Below are positions 1 to 13,410 of a DNA stretch of 64,000 nt, piece after piece (the first letter of the stretch is position 1; each line of letters begins with the position of its first letter). The notes under the pieces are model-generated. The model saw only the letters and a list, made by a program, of their open reading frames with translations, was not told the DNA's origin and did not search any database. The position numbers and the translations under genes were made by a program. Source of the DNA: Macrobrachium rosenbergii (lineage: Eukaryota; Arthropoda; Malacostraca; Decapoda; Palaemonidae); the NCBI RefSeq assembly GCF_040412425.1, contig NC_089782.1, positions 46,731,322 through 46,795,321 of the forward strand. The letters are read 5' to 3'.

Positions 1-39
1 TATACATAAATATAAATATATTTTGATATATATATATAC

Positions 40-88
<49 letters not shown>

Positions 89-110
89 CTATATATATAT
101 AGACAGGCAG
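1..110. repeat. (TA)n-rich microsatellite
   Basis: Interrupted TA dinucleotides fill the window's left edge and end in a short GATA/GACA-like run near 103-121. No coding potential. Confidence 0.9.
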
Positions 111-121
111 ATAGATAGATA

Positions 122-637
122 ATTCTAAGCATAAACACCTAAAACGGTAATTTTCTTTCATATCTTTATGTAAAAAGAAGTGAGAATTTATAAAACAGTA
201 GTTTACTTTTATACATCTAAGCTTAAGGATATGAAATATTATATAATTTTCAATTTCATGCAGTTGAGTTCACAAGCGCTTTTGTGAATGCATGTTAAAC
301 TCACAATACGACATGATATTCGCGGAATCATTTCTTAGAGCAACTAAATGCTTAATGCAGTAGTTTCTTAGCTTTCCTTTTCACATTTTTAAATACTTTT
401 GACAAAGTGGTTTCCATGACATTTTCATCAGGTGACCGACATCTTAGCAATGCGGTCTTATGCCACCATTCATTCCTCAAATACTGGCGTTGATTTATTC
501 CAGTATTTAATTCCGTGGTGGTCTGACCCCAAGAAATAAACTCCATTCTCTACTTGTTACTCTGCAGGGGATTTTTTTTTTTCATTGAGCCGGTATTTTC
601 ACGGCAATGTATGGAAAAATATACTTTTCAAAATCGA
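122..637. other. No gene recognised
   Basis: AT-rich sequence with no ORF resembling a known family and no splice-supported coding block. The 64-codon minus-strand ORF at 352-546 has no recognisable motif and I treat it as chance. Confidence 0.6.
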
Positions 638-870
638 CCCCGTATGGAGGCAGTGTCATTAGTGCAACTCACGTGGAGCACTGCAAGCGTTACTAAAGGT
701 TGTTTGCAGCGTCCCTTTGGCCCCTAGCTCACTCACGTTTTATCCTTTTATATTACTTTCATTCCCGCTTCCTTACTTCCATCTTGCTGTTCAGCCACTC
801 CAACTCCCTCTTTTCACCGCCTTAGGCGCTTAATGGCTGAGGTCACCCCAGTGCTAGGCTTCAAAACCTA
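638..870 (+). repeat. Interspersed repeat family R1, diverged copy
   Basis: Carries the family hallmarks in order: a CGTATGGAGGCAGTG-type start, a TTACTAAAGGTTGTTTGCAGCG block, a CCCCTAGCTC block and a pyrimidine-rich middle, ending GTGCTAGGCTT. It belongs to the same subfamily as 1308-1630 and 25280-25608, with a CCAACTCCCTCTTTTCA block in place of the block seen at 18603 and 39143. Strand is defined relative to 39143-39446. Confidence 0.7.
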
Positions 871-1307
871 ATTTTCATAAATCATAAATCTTTGTCAAAT
901 CGATCTTGAGAATTCAAAACTGATGAATTAAACGAATGTTGAGTGGTCTTACGAAATTATTTCCCCCCGTCACTTTTGTTGCAGAACGCCTAGACCTCTT
1001 GACTGATATAGGTTCCTAAAATACCAGGTAGATAACATGCAGTTCTTTGTCTGTTTCCCCTGATGTTCGTTCCCACGAACAGTCTCTGCCTGCTGCAGAA
1101 ATTGTTCCTGTGTAAAATGATGCCCGGTAGCTGGACAGCATTTGTGTCATTCTCGGAGACATGTAAAATACGCTATGAATGTTATTCAGTATTCCCTTTT
1201 CCATTTCCCATGCGTCTGAGGACACTGACGAAGATAAGAAATAGGAGAAAAAAGAAAATGCATGTTCGACATTGATTTGTTGCACGTTAGTCTCATACAT
1301 CAAGTGC
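871..1307. other. No gene recognised
   Basis: Unique-looking AT-rich sequence. Short ORFs on both strands lack known motifs and splice context. Confidence 0.55.
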
Positions 1308-1630
1308 CTGTCAGGCGAAGCACTGAGGCCACTGAGGCCATTGGGTTCTTAAGACAGTTGAAAAGAGGGTGTTGGAGTGGTTTGGAAACCAAGATAAAGA
1401 GATCTAGAAAACAAAGGAGATCTCGTATGTCTCTAAAGGTGGAACTGGGAGAAAACTCCACACTTGCACTAAGACGTAATAGTTAAAGAAGTTGGACAGC
1501 AAGACTGAAGAAATGAATCGGGAATGAAAGTAAAGTAAAAGGCCAAAAAGTGGGTGCAGCTAGAGGCCGAAACACTGCAAACACCCTTTAGTAATGGCTA
1601 CAGTGCACCAGTGAGTTGCACTGGCTTCAT
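1308..1630 (-). repeat. Interspersed repeat family R1, subfamily b
   Basis: Reverse-oriented copy. Shared blocks are AAGGTGGAACTGG, TTGCACTAAGA, GGACAGCAAG, GGCCAAAAAGTGGGTGCA and ACACCCTTTAGTAATGGCTACAG. It aligns along its length with 25280-25608, so the ORFs inside it are not genes. Confidence 0.75.
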
Positions 1631-2576
1631 TTGTACGAGCAAGAGCCTGTCACATAAAGTTATCATTGATATTCGTGAAAGAACTCCAAAATTTACATTG
1701 TTGAATAATTACAGAACGATCACCATGTCAGGGGGTTTTTATAGCCTGACAATCATACCATGGTGAAGGTATTAATTGGATGCCCAGGAAAAGGTGTGAC
1801 CGGATTTGACAATTTTAAACCATTATTGATCAGAGAGGATTTACGATCAGGCATGGCTTCTTAATTGTCCTTGATGGGATAAGAATTAGGATTAGGAAAA
1901 TACATCTTTTTGTTCCAGAAGGGTTGTCTGGCTGTGCTTTTAAACCAGACTGCATGGAAGACCGCCATTATAGTTTCTGTCTTATGATAAAGCCAAATTT
2001 CTTTATTTGTGTATAATAAAGCACACATTCATACATATATCCACAGAACCGTATGAATTCTGCGAATTCACATTTTCTATAACTCATCCAAATAACTGTG
2101 CGAATGTATGCTCGGAGTTACGTAAGAAAATAGGATATGTTAAAATGTGAGGCTGCACATATTTCTAGCATTCATTTGCGTGGCAATGTGTGCAAATTTC
2201 ACAAGAAGCTCCTCCATATGTATATGGCATACACATCTTCTTTTTTAACGTGCTTTTTTCCCATTTGTATGGGTTAAGCATGATGCCTTCTTTTGAAGGA
2301 CTTTGATTTGGCTTTTGGGGTAGACCGTAGTCTCGATCAGCTGCCCTGCCTGTCATCGCTTAGGCCCTGGTAGCATATGTACATGTATTGTACCAGTCAC
2401 CAGCGCCCTTTCTCCCAGCAGCGAGAAGTTGTTGCGCGGTTAGGTCGACAGTCGAGACGTGTGAGGTGTCTGTTATGCTTTTAGGAGATGTTAGAGTGGC
2501 TTTGTTTGTGTGTATTAGTCTGTAAAACCCATTTGCTTTTAAGCAAACCTGTCTGTTGATTACATACATAATCCCG
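1631..2576. other. No gene recognised
   Basis: AT-rich sequence without recognisable coding, RNA or mobile-element motifs. Small minus-strand ORFs (2165-2569) have no family resemblance. Confidence 0.5.
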
Positions 2577-2715
2577 GGGTTTCTACACGGATAGCAAAGT
2601 GTCTGCCTCTCTGACCGGTCGGCTGCGGATTTGAACCTGCGCCACAGACCTCTATGAAGTCCGAAGCTGCCGCTCTAACCGACTTGGCCTTCGAGGCTCT
2701 GTATACGGCATACAC
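2577..2715 (-). repeat. tRNA-derived SINE-like element
   Basis: Read on the minus strand, this segment has a pol III box A-like AAGTCGGTTAGAGCGG and, about 45 bases on, a box B-like GGTTCAAATCC, the spacing of a tRNA gene. A good acceptor stem is not visible, so a functional tRNA is unlikely and a SINE head is preferred. Confidence 0.55.
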
Positions 2716-3541
2716 ATAATATAAAATATTATGTCGGATGTGTTGTTCATATACTTGCGAAATTATATGCAAACAACCCTGATTATAGATAAATAAATGG
2801 AGTTATCTCAATACTTATCAATTACATGAGCATCATGTGATTTGGTCTTACCACTTGACTTCTTTATTGTAGTGAACCTTTATCCTTAATCAACCACAGT
2901 TTCCTAGCACCCAAACGTCCGTTACCAGAATGGGTATTCTGTGCCCAAAATGGCAGCGTCAAATGGGTTCGTGGCGAAATGGCTACCCTGATAAAGTACA
3001 ACGTTACTGAACCGCTTTGGCTCCCTTCTTCTTCCTTTACTTCTTCTTCCTAGCAATCGGGTGAATTCGAGGCAGCAGAGAAGTTGTTCATTTAAAATGT
3101 TAAAGTTTCGGAACTGTATTTATTAATGGGGTATCGCACTTTTCTTTCAAATTAAAAACCTAACTCTGACCCCAGCTGAAGCTTAAATTAGTTGTTCTAG
3201 ATATAGAAGAAGGACATCATAAATAAGAAGCAAGTTCTTTTTATTGGCTTGCCTTCTGCTACGTTAAAAATGTTCTTTTTGGGAACACCTGAACAAATTG
3301 GGTGTAGTCTGGGTATTTTTGAAATCGCACGCGCACTTATACACGTGCATTCATACATACATACGTACACACATAAGCACACACACATGGTGTGAGGTAA
3401 GTCGGTATGAGACTTCATAAATTTCACTGACCTCACTAGATGAGTCAATATAATTGTTTTCATGATGGGAACACACACAGTCTTTCCTCCAGTTTGTTTA
3501 GACTTTCATCGATTTAATCTATTTGCTCTTGTGATGACGTG
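2716..3541. other. No gene recognised
   Basis: AT-rich, with short ATAC/ACAC runs near 3350-3390. Nothing coding is supported. Confidence 0.5.
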
Positions 3542-3545
3542 TGTA

Positions 3546-3607
<62 letters not shown>
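3542..3607. repeat. (TG)n(GA)n compound microsatellite
   Basis: About 10 TG units followed directly by about 23 GA units. The poly-Arg/Glu ORF that overlaps it is an artefact of the repeat. Confidence 0.95.
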
Positions 3608-3609
<2 letters not shown>

Positions 3610-3977
3610 ACGTTTCCAAAAGCATTGATAACTACTTTCCTTGCCTGCTAAGCAGTTCTGACTCATGCTTAGGTTTAATTATAACCAAAACTATCTGGGA
3701 AATCCAAAAGCTAATCGTCTTGAGACCGGAATGTGAACGGAATTAGAAACTTGGAAATTACCCAACGCACAAATTATTTCAGGTTAACATCACGAATTCA
3801 GATATAAATATCACGACTGCTGCGCTGCATCAAAAGCAAAGTTTAAAATGAACGTTCTTTACGGATAGCCACAGGATGCTAGATCGATTACCACCCCGCT
3901 CTCTCTCCCCCAATTTACCTGCGCGTGGGTAGACCTGGCATTCTTTAACCTTGATCAAAAGTACTCCAGTGATACTC

Positions 3978-4121
3978 CAGTGACCTAGAGAGAAAAAGTA
4001 TTTCGTTAACTATTCACAGATGAAACAGTCGTGTCCATAAGCCTATACGCCAGTGACCTAGAGAGATAAAATATTTCGTTAACTATTCACAGATGAAACA
4101 ACCGTGTCCATAAGCCTATAC
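3978..4121. repeat. Two-copy tandem duplication, 73 bp period
   Basis: CAGTGACCTAGAGAGA starts at 3978 and again at 4051. Both copies continue through TTTCGTTAACTATTCACAG and end CATAAGCCTATAC. Only a few substitutions separate them, so the duplication is recent. Confidence 0.9.
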
Positions 4122-4175
4122 TTACACACTCTGTTTGCTTCTTCACCCTCACTGAAATTTGTCATTATATACCTT

Positions 4176-4480
4176 AAATGGAATATGGAATTTAGGCCAA
4201 AGGCCTAGTGCTAGAACCTATGAGGTCATTCAGCGCTGAAAGGGAAATTGAGAATAGAAAGACTTGAAAGGTGTAACTGGAGGAAAACCTCGCAGTTGCA
4301 CTATAAAACAATTTTTAGGAGAAGATGGATAGTAAGATGGAAGAAAGAGAATATGAATGGAGGTACAGTAACAGGAATGAAAGGGGTTGCAGCTAGGTGC
4401 CGGAGGGACACTGCAAAGAACCTGAAGTAATGCCTATGGCGCACCGCGTGAGGTGCACTGACGGCACTACCCAACTACGG
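4176..4480 (-). repeat. Interspersed repeat family R1, subfamily a
   Basis: Near-complete reverse copy starting AATGGAATATGGAATTTAGG and containing GGCCAAAGGCCTAGTGCT, ATGAGGTCATTCAGCGCTGA, TCGCAGTTGCACTA and GTTGCAGCTAGGTGCCGG. It is the reverse complement of the family as seen at 18603 and 39143. The 60-codon ORF inside it is repeat-derived. Confidence 0.85.
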
Positions 4481-5309
4481 GATATATACCTGAAACTCCT
4501 ACAGTCTCTTGTCATCATCTAAGGGTTGAGCTGTGGGGTGAGTTTGCCATCCAAGAGTGATGTCTTCTTTATTTATTTATTATTCTTCTGTTTATATCTG
4601 CTATTAGACTGTTGATCTTTCTAACTTTCCCAGGAGGTCTTAAGAAGACACAATTGATTTTTCTTTCTTCATTAGTACCAAAGAAATAACTTTACAACTG
4701 ATGTACAAGGTGATAAGTTGTATTAATATAAGGTGGATCCAAGTGAGCCTGTCTTCTTTATCAACCCACAACAGGTGAGGCTTGCAACCTCACGCCTTCT
4801 TCTTTGTGCCTTAGCTGCTCCTTCTCTGCTCTGCTCTCTACTGCTTCTCTGCTTCCTTACTTCTCTCCCTTCTCTCTTCAGAACTGGACTTGATAAGGAT
4901 TTTTGGGAGTTTTTGTCCCGCCCCTCTGCAGGTGGAATCTTGGTTTTGGTCCAGCCCTGTAGATGCTTAATTGGTTAGGCTAATCTAAAGACAACCCATT
5001 TGGGTGGATTTCTGGAAAAAGCACTGCACCTTCAAAAAGGGGTCGCTTTGACGTCACCGGAACTTATAATTTCCAATGGCTATTTATCCCACTAACTCCA
5101 CCATGCGTTTTTGTTATGAATTTCTCTTGATTACGAACTCGATTAAGAGCAGTCATAATGGCATCGTAAGCATGACACAATCATAACATTTACAGCATTT
5201 TGCTTTTCTAATCACGACACGGTTTTGCTGTTCTAGCTAGTTTACAAACCTCTCTGTTTCTGAGTTCTGGCCTTGTGGTGACAGCTTAGCCAAAACACAG
5301 ATGTTTTGA

Positions 5310-5310
<1 letters not shown>
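4481..5310. other. No gene recognised
   Basis: Mixed-composition sequence. The ORF at 4733-4978 is Leu/Ser-rich because of CTTCT runs and matches no family I know. Confidence 0.5.

Positions 5311-5313
<3 letters not shown>

Positions 5314-5370
<57 letters not shown>
5314..5370. repeat. (CT)n microsatellite
   Basis: About 28 uninterrupted CT units, then a broken CTCTCC tail to about 5410. Confidence 0.95.
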
Positions 5371-5373
<3 letters not shown>

Positions 5374-5410
5374 TTTCTTAAAAAAATCTCTCTCTCCCTC
5401 TCTCTCTATC

Positions 5411-6497
5411 TATCAATGTCTATCAGAGAAAGGTTTCTCTCTCTTTGTCCTTTTATTCAGAATTTCTAGTTATATCCTTACATTACACAGGTACCCATAA
5501 TATCACAAATAAAATGTCTTCAAATATTTAAGCAACTGATTCTCTGAGATTCTCAGGAATTTGCCATTGATAGATAAGGTTTTTCATTGTTATTGAAGGC
5601 CATGAAAAACAATATATATATACATATATATTGTCACAATTACAGCCTTCAGCCAACTAACCAATCTGATAAATTAATAAAAATTTCGAAAGATGCATCT
5701 AGAATTTGCATGAAACATGGCGCAGTCTCTCATGTGATCACCACACCTTGAAATCTCACCCTCATACCCTAATCAGTATGCTCTCCTGAGGAGCTTTCAT
5801 TCCAGATACCACCAGATCCTACCAGACGAGTCGAGACTGAGGCAGTTAGCTAAGACCTGAAAATGGTAGCTGATGTCCTGAACTGCAATGAGCTCCACCC
5901 ACACACAGGCCGACAGTAGTCTCACCTGGTAGCAGGATGCCCGAAGCACAAACAAACTCCCAGCAAGCTCTGCCCACCGTAAAGGTCGGGGAGTCTCAGA
6001 CAACACACGACGAGCAGTCGTTGGTCTTACTTGACTAGCCACCCTCCCGTTTGGCTGTGTCTACCTCTGGTCCAGCTTTAAGCATCTCACATGGCACCCA
6101 GTTCGATGTCCAGCTGGAGCCACCTTTCATCTTTCTGACTCCACAAAGCCCCACCCATGAGGAGTTTTAATTGCTTTCAATTGCTCTTATTACCAAATCC
6201 AGGAAAAATGCTATTCTTGGCTGTATTCCACTCGTCCCACCATGCTTTAGTTCGTCAGATCAGGGCTGTATAAATCACCTTTAAATCTAAAGTATTGTCT
6301 CACTTTTGACTTGCATTTGTAAATAAATTAATTTAATGTCAAACCTATGTGTTTGACTAGTGACCTTATCCCTTTAGCTCTCTTTAATTAATTTACGGAC
6401 GAGGTTGTACAATTAGCGCCTTGGCTAGATAAATTATCTCCATTCAAGGCCTCGTACCATAACAATATGTATACATATATATATAATTGTAAGTTTG
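5411..6497. other. No gene recognised
   Basis: AT-rich with a short TATATATACATATATA run near 5612-5631. No supported gene; the minus-strand ORF at 5797-6042 has no known motif. Confidence 0.5.
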
Positions 6498-6715
6498 TAT
6501 TACTGAAATGATTTTCTTACACACTTCATATATAGTAATATATACAAATATTGTTATATATATAAAACTATCTATATTCTCATCTTTGATGAAAGTGGCT
6601 GTATATATATAACAGTAATATTTATATTACTGAAATGATTTTCTTACACACTTCATATATAGTAATATCATACAAATATTGTTAGCACATATAGAAAACT
6701 ATCTGTTTTGTCATT
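6498..6715. repeat. Two-copy tandem duplication, ~125 bp period
   Basis: TATTACTGAAATGATTTTCT starts at about 6498 and again near 6623. Both copies continue through ACACACTTCATATATAGTAA and end near AAAACTATCT. Confidence 0.8.
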
Positions 6716-7680
6716 CTCATTGTTCCCTTGTTGAGGGTGTCCATAGCCTTCTCCCAGTAATGTTTATTTTGTGCATATAGAGTTTATATCCGTTGTCTAT
6801 ATATATATATATCAAGTCTGGGTAATCATCGAGTCATATATATATATATTGTGCAGCATGGACTGTTTTGTCTGTCACCAATTGTTGGCCCCTTGTTGAG
6901 GATGCAAGTTCGACTCCCGAGTGATGTTTATTTTTGGCATAAGAGTTCTGCTGGGACTTCAGTTTGGCTGTCGCATCGACTCTGCGTGAACGTCTGTGTT
7001 TCATGGAGATGTTCCTGTTTGCCGTCAAACCGGTTTTGACGACTTCATGGACAGGTTTGGTTGGTCATCCTGACGACCTTTGATGGTCATCCTATAGTGA
7101 CCCTTGTTTAGTGGTCTTGACATCTCTGGGTAGATGTTTATGGATTGTCTGTAGGAGGCTTGTTAATTATCATTACAGATGTTTATGTATTATCTGTTTA
7201 ATTGGTATTTATGAAAATTTGGTTTATTTGTGCTGCTTTAATGATTTTTTAAATATTTGGGTATTTTTGGTTATACCATTATTTATGTTAATTGATGCTA
7301 ATTGTAATCATTATGCTGTCTGGAATGTTTGTGTTTTCTTGATGTAGCGTGAGTATTTACTTTGATTTGATGTTTTGATGGTAATGTTTTATTGTTAACT
7401 AATTTTACTACATCTTTGTTTTTTGACTGGCTCTTTGGTTGTTTGATGCTGTATATTTATTTATTTTATTTACTCCAGACTTGACTCACTTGTAAATATG
7501 CATATTACGTAATTTTAATAAATTAGTATTAAGGTTATTTTTGCTCATTTTGTTGTTCCCCTTTCCCCGTGGTTGTCTCGGCTTCTGCCAGTCTTTCCAG
7601 TCCATCTCTCTGTAATTGATGATAGTACCTGATGAAACGAGATGAACAACAATATAGATGAATGAGTTCATAACAATCAC
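6716..7680. other. No gene recognised
   Basis: AT- and T-rich sequence with short (TA)n tracts near 6799 and 6837. The ORFs are short, hydrophobic by composition and unrecognised. Confidence 0.5.
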
Positions 7681-7740
7681 CGTATATATATATTTATTTA
7701 TATATATATAAATAATATATTTTCATATATATATATATAA
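7681..7740. repeat. Interrupted (TA)n
   Basis: Short TA tracts broken by TTTA and AAAT. Confidence 0.85.
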
Positions 7741-7810
7741 TAAGTTCGTCGTCTCGTGGGCTAACCACGGAAGACAAGAACTCATATATCCTGAATTCTT
7801 GTCTTTTATC
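7741..7810 (-). repeat. SINE-like fragment, reverse copy of the 8056 element
   Basis: CGTGGGCTAACCACGGAAGACAAGAACTCA matches, reversed, the box-B end of the element at 8056-8145 (TGAGTTCTTGTCTTCCATGG), giving an inverted pair about 300 bp apart. Confidence 0.6.
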
Positions 7811-7817
7811 ACATCAC

Positions 7818-8240
7818 CGTTATTCATATAGAAAATATATTATTCCCGGGTGTAGAGTGAATTGGATATTAAAGGACGTTTGTAGCTTAATGTTTGTATA
7901 TGAATCACGGTGATGTGATAAAAATTCATTCATAATATGGCTGCATGCGACACACTACATGGTTAGCATGGCAGAGATGGGTTGAAATCGATTCTAAGTA
8001 CAAATACCTGAGTTCGACAGGGATTTGTAGGTGGGAGTCGGTATCAACTTATAACTCACTTGTTGACTGTGTGGTTAAAACTCGCGTCACTGTAGTCCTG
8101 AGTTCTTGTCTTCCATGGTTCGAGCCCACGAGACCACAAACGTATTAACAACTAAAAAATTCCCCTTCGCGTAACATATATGAAAATATATTATTCCCAA
8201 GGTAGAGTGAATTGGATATTAAAGGACGTTTGTAGCTTAA
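7818..8240. repeat. Direct-repeat pair flanking a SINE-like unit
   Basis: A ~75 bp sequence containing GAAAATATATTATTCCC and AGAGTGAATTGGATATTAAA ends TTGTAGCTTAATG at about 7891 and again at about 8243. The second copy runs straight into the 8243 (TA)n array. Confidence 0.75.
8056..8145 (+). repeat. tRNA-derived SINE-like element
   Basis: A GTGTGGTTAAAACTCGCG box A-like motif lies about 45 bases before the box B-like GGTTCGAGCCC, followed by ACGAGACCAC. The spacing resembles a tRNA gene, but the fold is imperfect and the sequence is repeated nearby in reverse. Confidence 0.5.
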
Positions 8241-8242
8241 TG

Positions 8243-9665
<1,423 letters not shown>

Positions 9666-9714
9666 TGGGGCAATGTAACTCTAACTGAAGCAACTATCTT
9701 AACAGGAAAGGGAG

Positions 9715-9788
9715 AGTGTGAGAGAGAGAGAGAAAGAGAGTGAGAGGGAGAGGAAGTGTGAGAGAGGGTAGAAGGGGTGTTGGGAGGA

Positions 9789-9836
<48 letters not shown>

Positions 9837-9872
9837 TTCAGAGAGAGAGAGAGAGAGTTAGAGAGAGTATTA
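9715..9872. repeat. (GA)n-rich tract
   Basis: Purine-rich GA arrays around a GTAGAAGGGGTGTTGGGAGG segment that also occurs near 38423 beside a Helitron-like end, so this may be Helitron-associated sequence. Confidence 0.8.
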
Positions 9873-9905
9873 TATATATATGTATTCAGATATATATATG
9901 CTCAA

Positions 9906-10037
<132 letters not shown>

Positions 10038-10344
10038 ACACATAATGTATAGGCATTTGCTATAAACCAGATGAATGGCAACGTGTTTGGTAAGAAGGAC
10101 AATTCCTTTGTTTCTTTAATTTTAAGTTAAACCTTTTATCTACTCTCTTCCACAAGGCCTTTACCTTAACATCTGATTGAAACAGCTTCCATTGAGAAAA
10201 TTTATATCTTCACCAATATTTTGTTAATAATTGCTTTCCATCTAAGCTTTTTACAAACATCTTTATAAATTTTTAAATAATATTTTTCACCCAAAATTTT
10301 AAATCACAACAGTTCATAGACCATCATTTTATGCAAATTTCCCG

Positions 10345-10618
10345 CTAATTTACGTTAAATGTTTTACCAGGACTTACGACAAACAATGAACAAATATCTA
10401 CCTGCTGTTGAACTTAAATTAATACCCAGTAACCCAACTAAGATTGGGTCTTTTTCTAAATATAAAGAGAGGCTTCACTCTTTGATGGCGCAGAGAGTTA
10501 TTTATCTGTTTAATTGCCCCAAATGTTATCTGGGGAAGTACGTGGGCTCCATCCGTAGGTTGTTGAAGGTGAGATTAGACTCTCACCGTGATGTAAGTTT
10601 TATCGAACGGGGGTGAAA
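10345..10618 (+). pseudogene. Penelope-like element fragment (3' part, GIY-YIG region)
   Basis: The conceptual protein contains FNCPKCYLGKYVGS followed by RRLLKVRLDSHRDVSF. This is the CxxC-x(n)-YVGST-(R)RLLKVRI-H layout of the endonuclease (GIY-YIG) end of Penelope-like retroelements, also present in the 19.5-23.2 kb pair. The reverse-transcriptase part is absent. It is a 5'-truncated dead copy, interrupted by stops after 10616 and followed by a (TA)n array. Family call is fairly secure; exact ends are not visible. Confidence 0.7.
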
Positions 10619-10663
10619 TTACAAACCCCAAATTCTCATGCATAAGAGACCGCGCCAAAAAAT

Positions 10664-10665
10664 GT

Positions 10666-10708
<43 letters not shown>
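10664..10708. repeat. (TA)n microsatellite
   Basis: About 20 TA units between the Penelope-like fragment and the Helitron-like unit. Confidence 0.93.
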
Positions 10709-10710
<2 letters not shown>

Positions 10711-11281
10711 GTGGATGTAACTAAAATTGTAAACTTGTATGTCTGTAAACTTCTGCTCTATAGAAATCCGAACCGCTTGACCGATCTAGACAAAATTTTG
10801 CATGTGGCCCTCATTGACCCAAGGAAGGTTTACGTGTAGGTTTCAAAACTGCACCCCAGCCCTCTGGGGTACCTTATTTACTGCTGGTCCCAGCAAAGAA
10901 CGCAGCCATGGGATAACATTTTGGACTGGTGTGAAACATGGAGTGTTGGGAACTTAGGTTCGTACACTTTTGCATCGACCATACAAAATAGTGAGAATGG
11001 GGCTCTGTGGCAGCGGCGGGCCAACGTGTGACTCACTCAGAGTTGGGCCAACCGCACGACTTAGAAAAATTTTCCTGCATCTCCTTTGAATTCTTTGTCA
11101 TGTAAAATATGTGTACTGTCCTGAAAATGCTTTTCTTTCCTGTGATTAGTAATTCTGCCTAGAATTCGTTGCTTTAAATAAACGTGTTAACCAAAACCAC
11201 ACCGTGTGTTACTTCCTTTCTAAGGTAAATGATCTACTGTCATTCAGAGTTTTCAAGGGCAGTGCCTGGTTGGTCAGCTAG
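10709..11281 (+). mobile_element. Non-autonomous Helitron-like element, copy 1
   Basis: The 5' part carries TAGAAATCCGAACCGCTTGA and GATCTAGACAAAATTTTGCA, a signature I associate with arthropod Helitrons. The 3' end is a GGGCAGTGCCTGGTTGGTCAGCTAG-type terminus, ending CTAG immediately before T, as expected for insertion between A and T. No Rep/helicase ORF is present, so it is non-autonomous. It shares sequence along its length with 11851-12358 and, inverted, with 11405-11838. The superfamily call rests on end structure only. Confidence 0.6.
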
Positions 11282-11282
11282 T

Positions 11283-11308
11283 CTTATATATTATATATAT
11301 ATATATAA

Positions 11309-11404
<96 letters not shown>
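11283..11404. repeat. (TA)n array in an inverted-repeat loop
   Basis: Interrupted (TA)n between the 3' ends of two oppositely oriented Helitron-like copies. The arms are about 11166-11281 and 11405-11515. Confidence 0.9.
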
Positions 11405-11407
<3 letters not shown>

Positions 11408-11838
11408 AAATAGCTGACCAACCTGACACCTCTGAATGACAGCTGATCATTTAACTGAAAACAAGCAACAGGTGTGGTTTTGATTAAAATGTTTATTTAA
11501 AGCAACAATTCAGCCATGGGAAAACATTTTGGACTGGTGTGAAAAATTTTCCTAAGAAATGGCTGCAATTCAGTTTTGTTACTCGGCCCGAACTTAGGAA
11601 CCTATGTTCCCGACACTCCACGTTTCACACCAGTCCAAAATGTTATCACATGGCTGAGTCTTCATTGGGACAAAATAAGGTGAGCAGGCATGGGTACAGG
11701 TTTAAAACCTATGCAAAAACCTTCCCTGAGTCATATGATGGTCGCAAAATTTTGTCTAGATCGGTCAAGCAGTTCGGATTTCTATGGAACACATGTTTAC
11801 ATACATACATACATACATACATACAAGTGTAGTTGCAT
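11405..11838 (-). mobile_element. Non-autonomous Helitron-like element, copy 2, inverted
   Basis: On the minus strand it begins near the (CATA)n run, carries TAGAAATCCGAACTGCTTGA and GATCTAGACAAAATTTTGCG, and ends GGTTGGTCAGCTAT at 11405, so the canonical CTAG is mutated to CTAT. A central segment (about 11540-11660) contains an internal inverted duplication of AACATTTTGGACTGGTGTGA. Confidence 0.55.
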
Positions 11839-11850
11839 TCAAATACATAA

Positions 11851-12358
11851 ATAAGATGTAACTATACTTGTAAACTTGTAAACTTGTCCTTAATAGAAAT
11901 CCGAATCACTTGACTGATCTAGACAAAATTTTGCATGAGACCCTCATTTGACCCAAGAAAGGCTTTTGCGTAGGTTTCAAATCCAATTAGTTCCAGGGTA
12001 CTCTGTGGGTCCACAAAGACTAAAATGGGATAAAAGTTTGGACTGGTGTGAAACGTGGAGTGTCGGGAACTTAGGTTCATGCACTTTCTTGTTCAGTGTC
12101 ATGCTGAGTAATGTGACTGGAATTGTGGCCATGCTTAGAAAAATTTTCCTGCCCTCCTCCTTTGAATTTTTTGTTGTGTAAAGTATACGCACTATCACTG
12201 AAAATGCTTTTCTTTCCTGTGATTAATAATTCTGTCCAGAAGTCATTGCTTTAAATAAACATGTTCATTAAAACCACACCACGTGTTACTTCCTTTCTAA
12301 GGTAAATGATCGAGTGTCATTCAGAGTTTTCCCAAGCATCACTGGGTCGGTCAGCTAG
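11851..12358 (+). mobile_element. Non-autonomous Helitron-like element, copy 3
   Basis: Same arrangement as copy 1: ATAGAAATCCGAATCACTTG, GATCTAGACAAAATTTTGCA, a middle AAATTTTCCTGCC block, TTTAAATAAACATGTTCATT, and a 3' end GGGTCGGTCAGCTAG followed by TATAAC. No transposase ORF. Confidence 0.6.
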
Positions 12359-12889
<531 letters not shown>

Positions 12890-12989
12890 AATCTACTAGT
12901 TACTTTTTCACAGGTATGTATGTAATTGTCATAGTTGTCCTCTTAATTTCTCGAATCCTTCACACTTTTTGGATGCAGTTTAGATCCAA

Positions 12990-13170
12990 ATTTTAAAGTA
13001 ATTCATGTTGGCAACGTGACCTCGGTCTGATACTCTGGATGCGGGTTTGAATCCTGCTACCAAACATCAGAATTAATTCAAGCCCATTTGGATCTAAGGT
13101 ATACTTAAAAAGCGTGAAGGGTTCCTATTATAATTGCATACGTATCTGGCAAACAGTGACCATTGGATTC
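12990..13170 (+). repeat. SINE-like fragment, family S2
   Basis: GTGACCTCGGTCTGATACTC and GGGTTTGAATCCTGCTAC match the box-B half of the tRNA-headed element at 28474, followed by the same CATTTGGATCT block. The 5' box A half is lost. Confidence 0.55.
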
Positions 13171-13410
13171 TCTATAAACATTTAAGCCTTAAAAACAATA
13201 AAAATGATTGCCCACTTGGCTTCTAAGGTGAGGGTGGGTCTATTCCAGCTCTAATAAATATATAGCTACTTCATGTTCCTCCCATTCTTGCATACACTGC
13301 CTTTTCACCTTTGTCTCTCACAGTTCAAAAGCATCCAGAGTTCTCTTAAACAAATCAGCTGTTATGCATTTCCTTTCTTCTGTTTTCAGAAACACTCAGA
13401 CTCTAAGATG
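13171..13410. other. No gene recognised
   Basis: AT-rich sequence, nothing supported. Confidence 0.5.
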
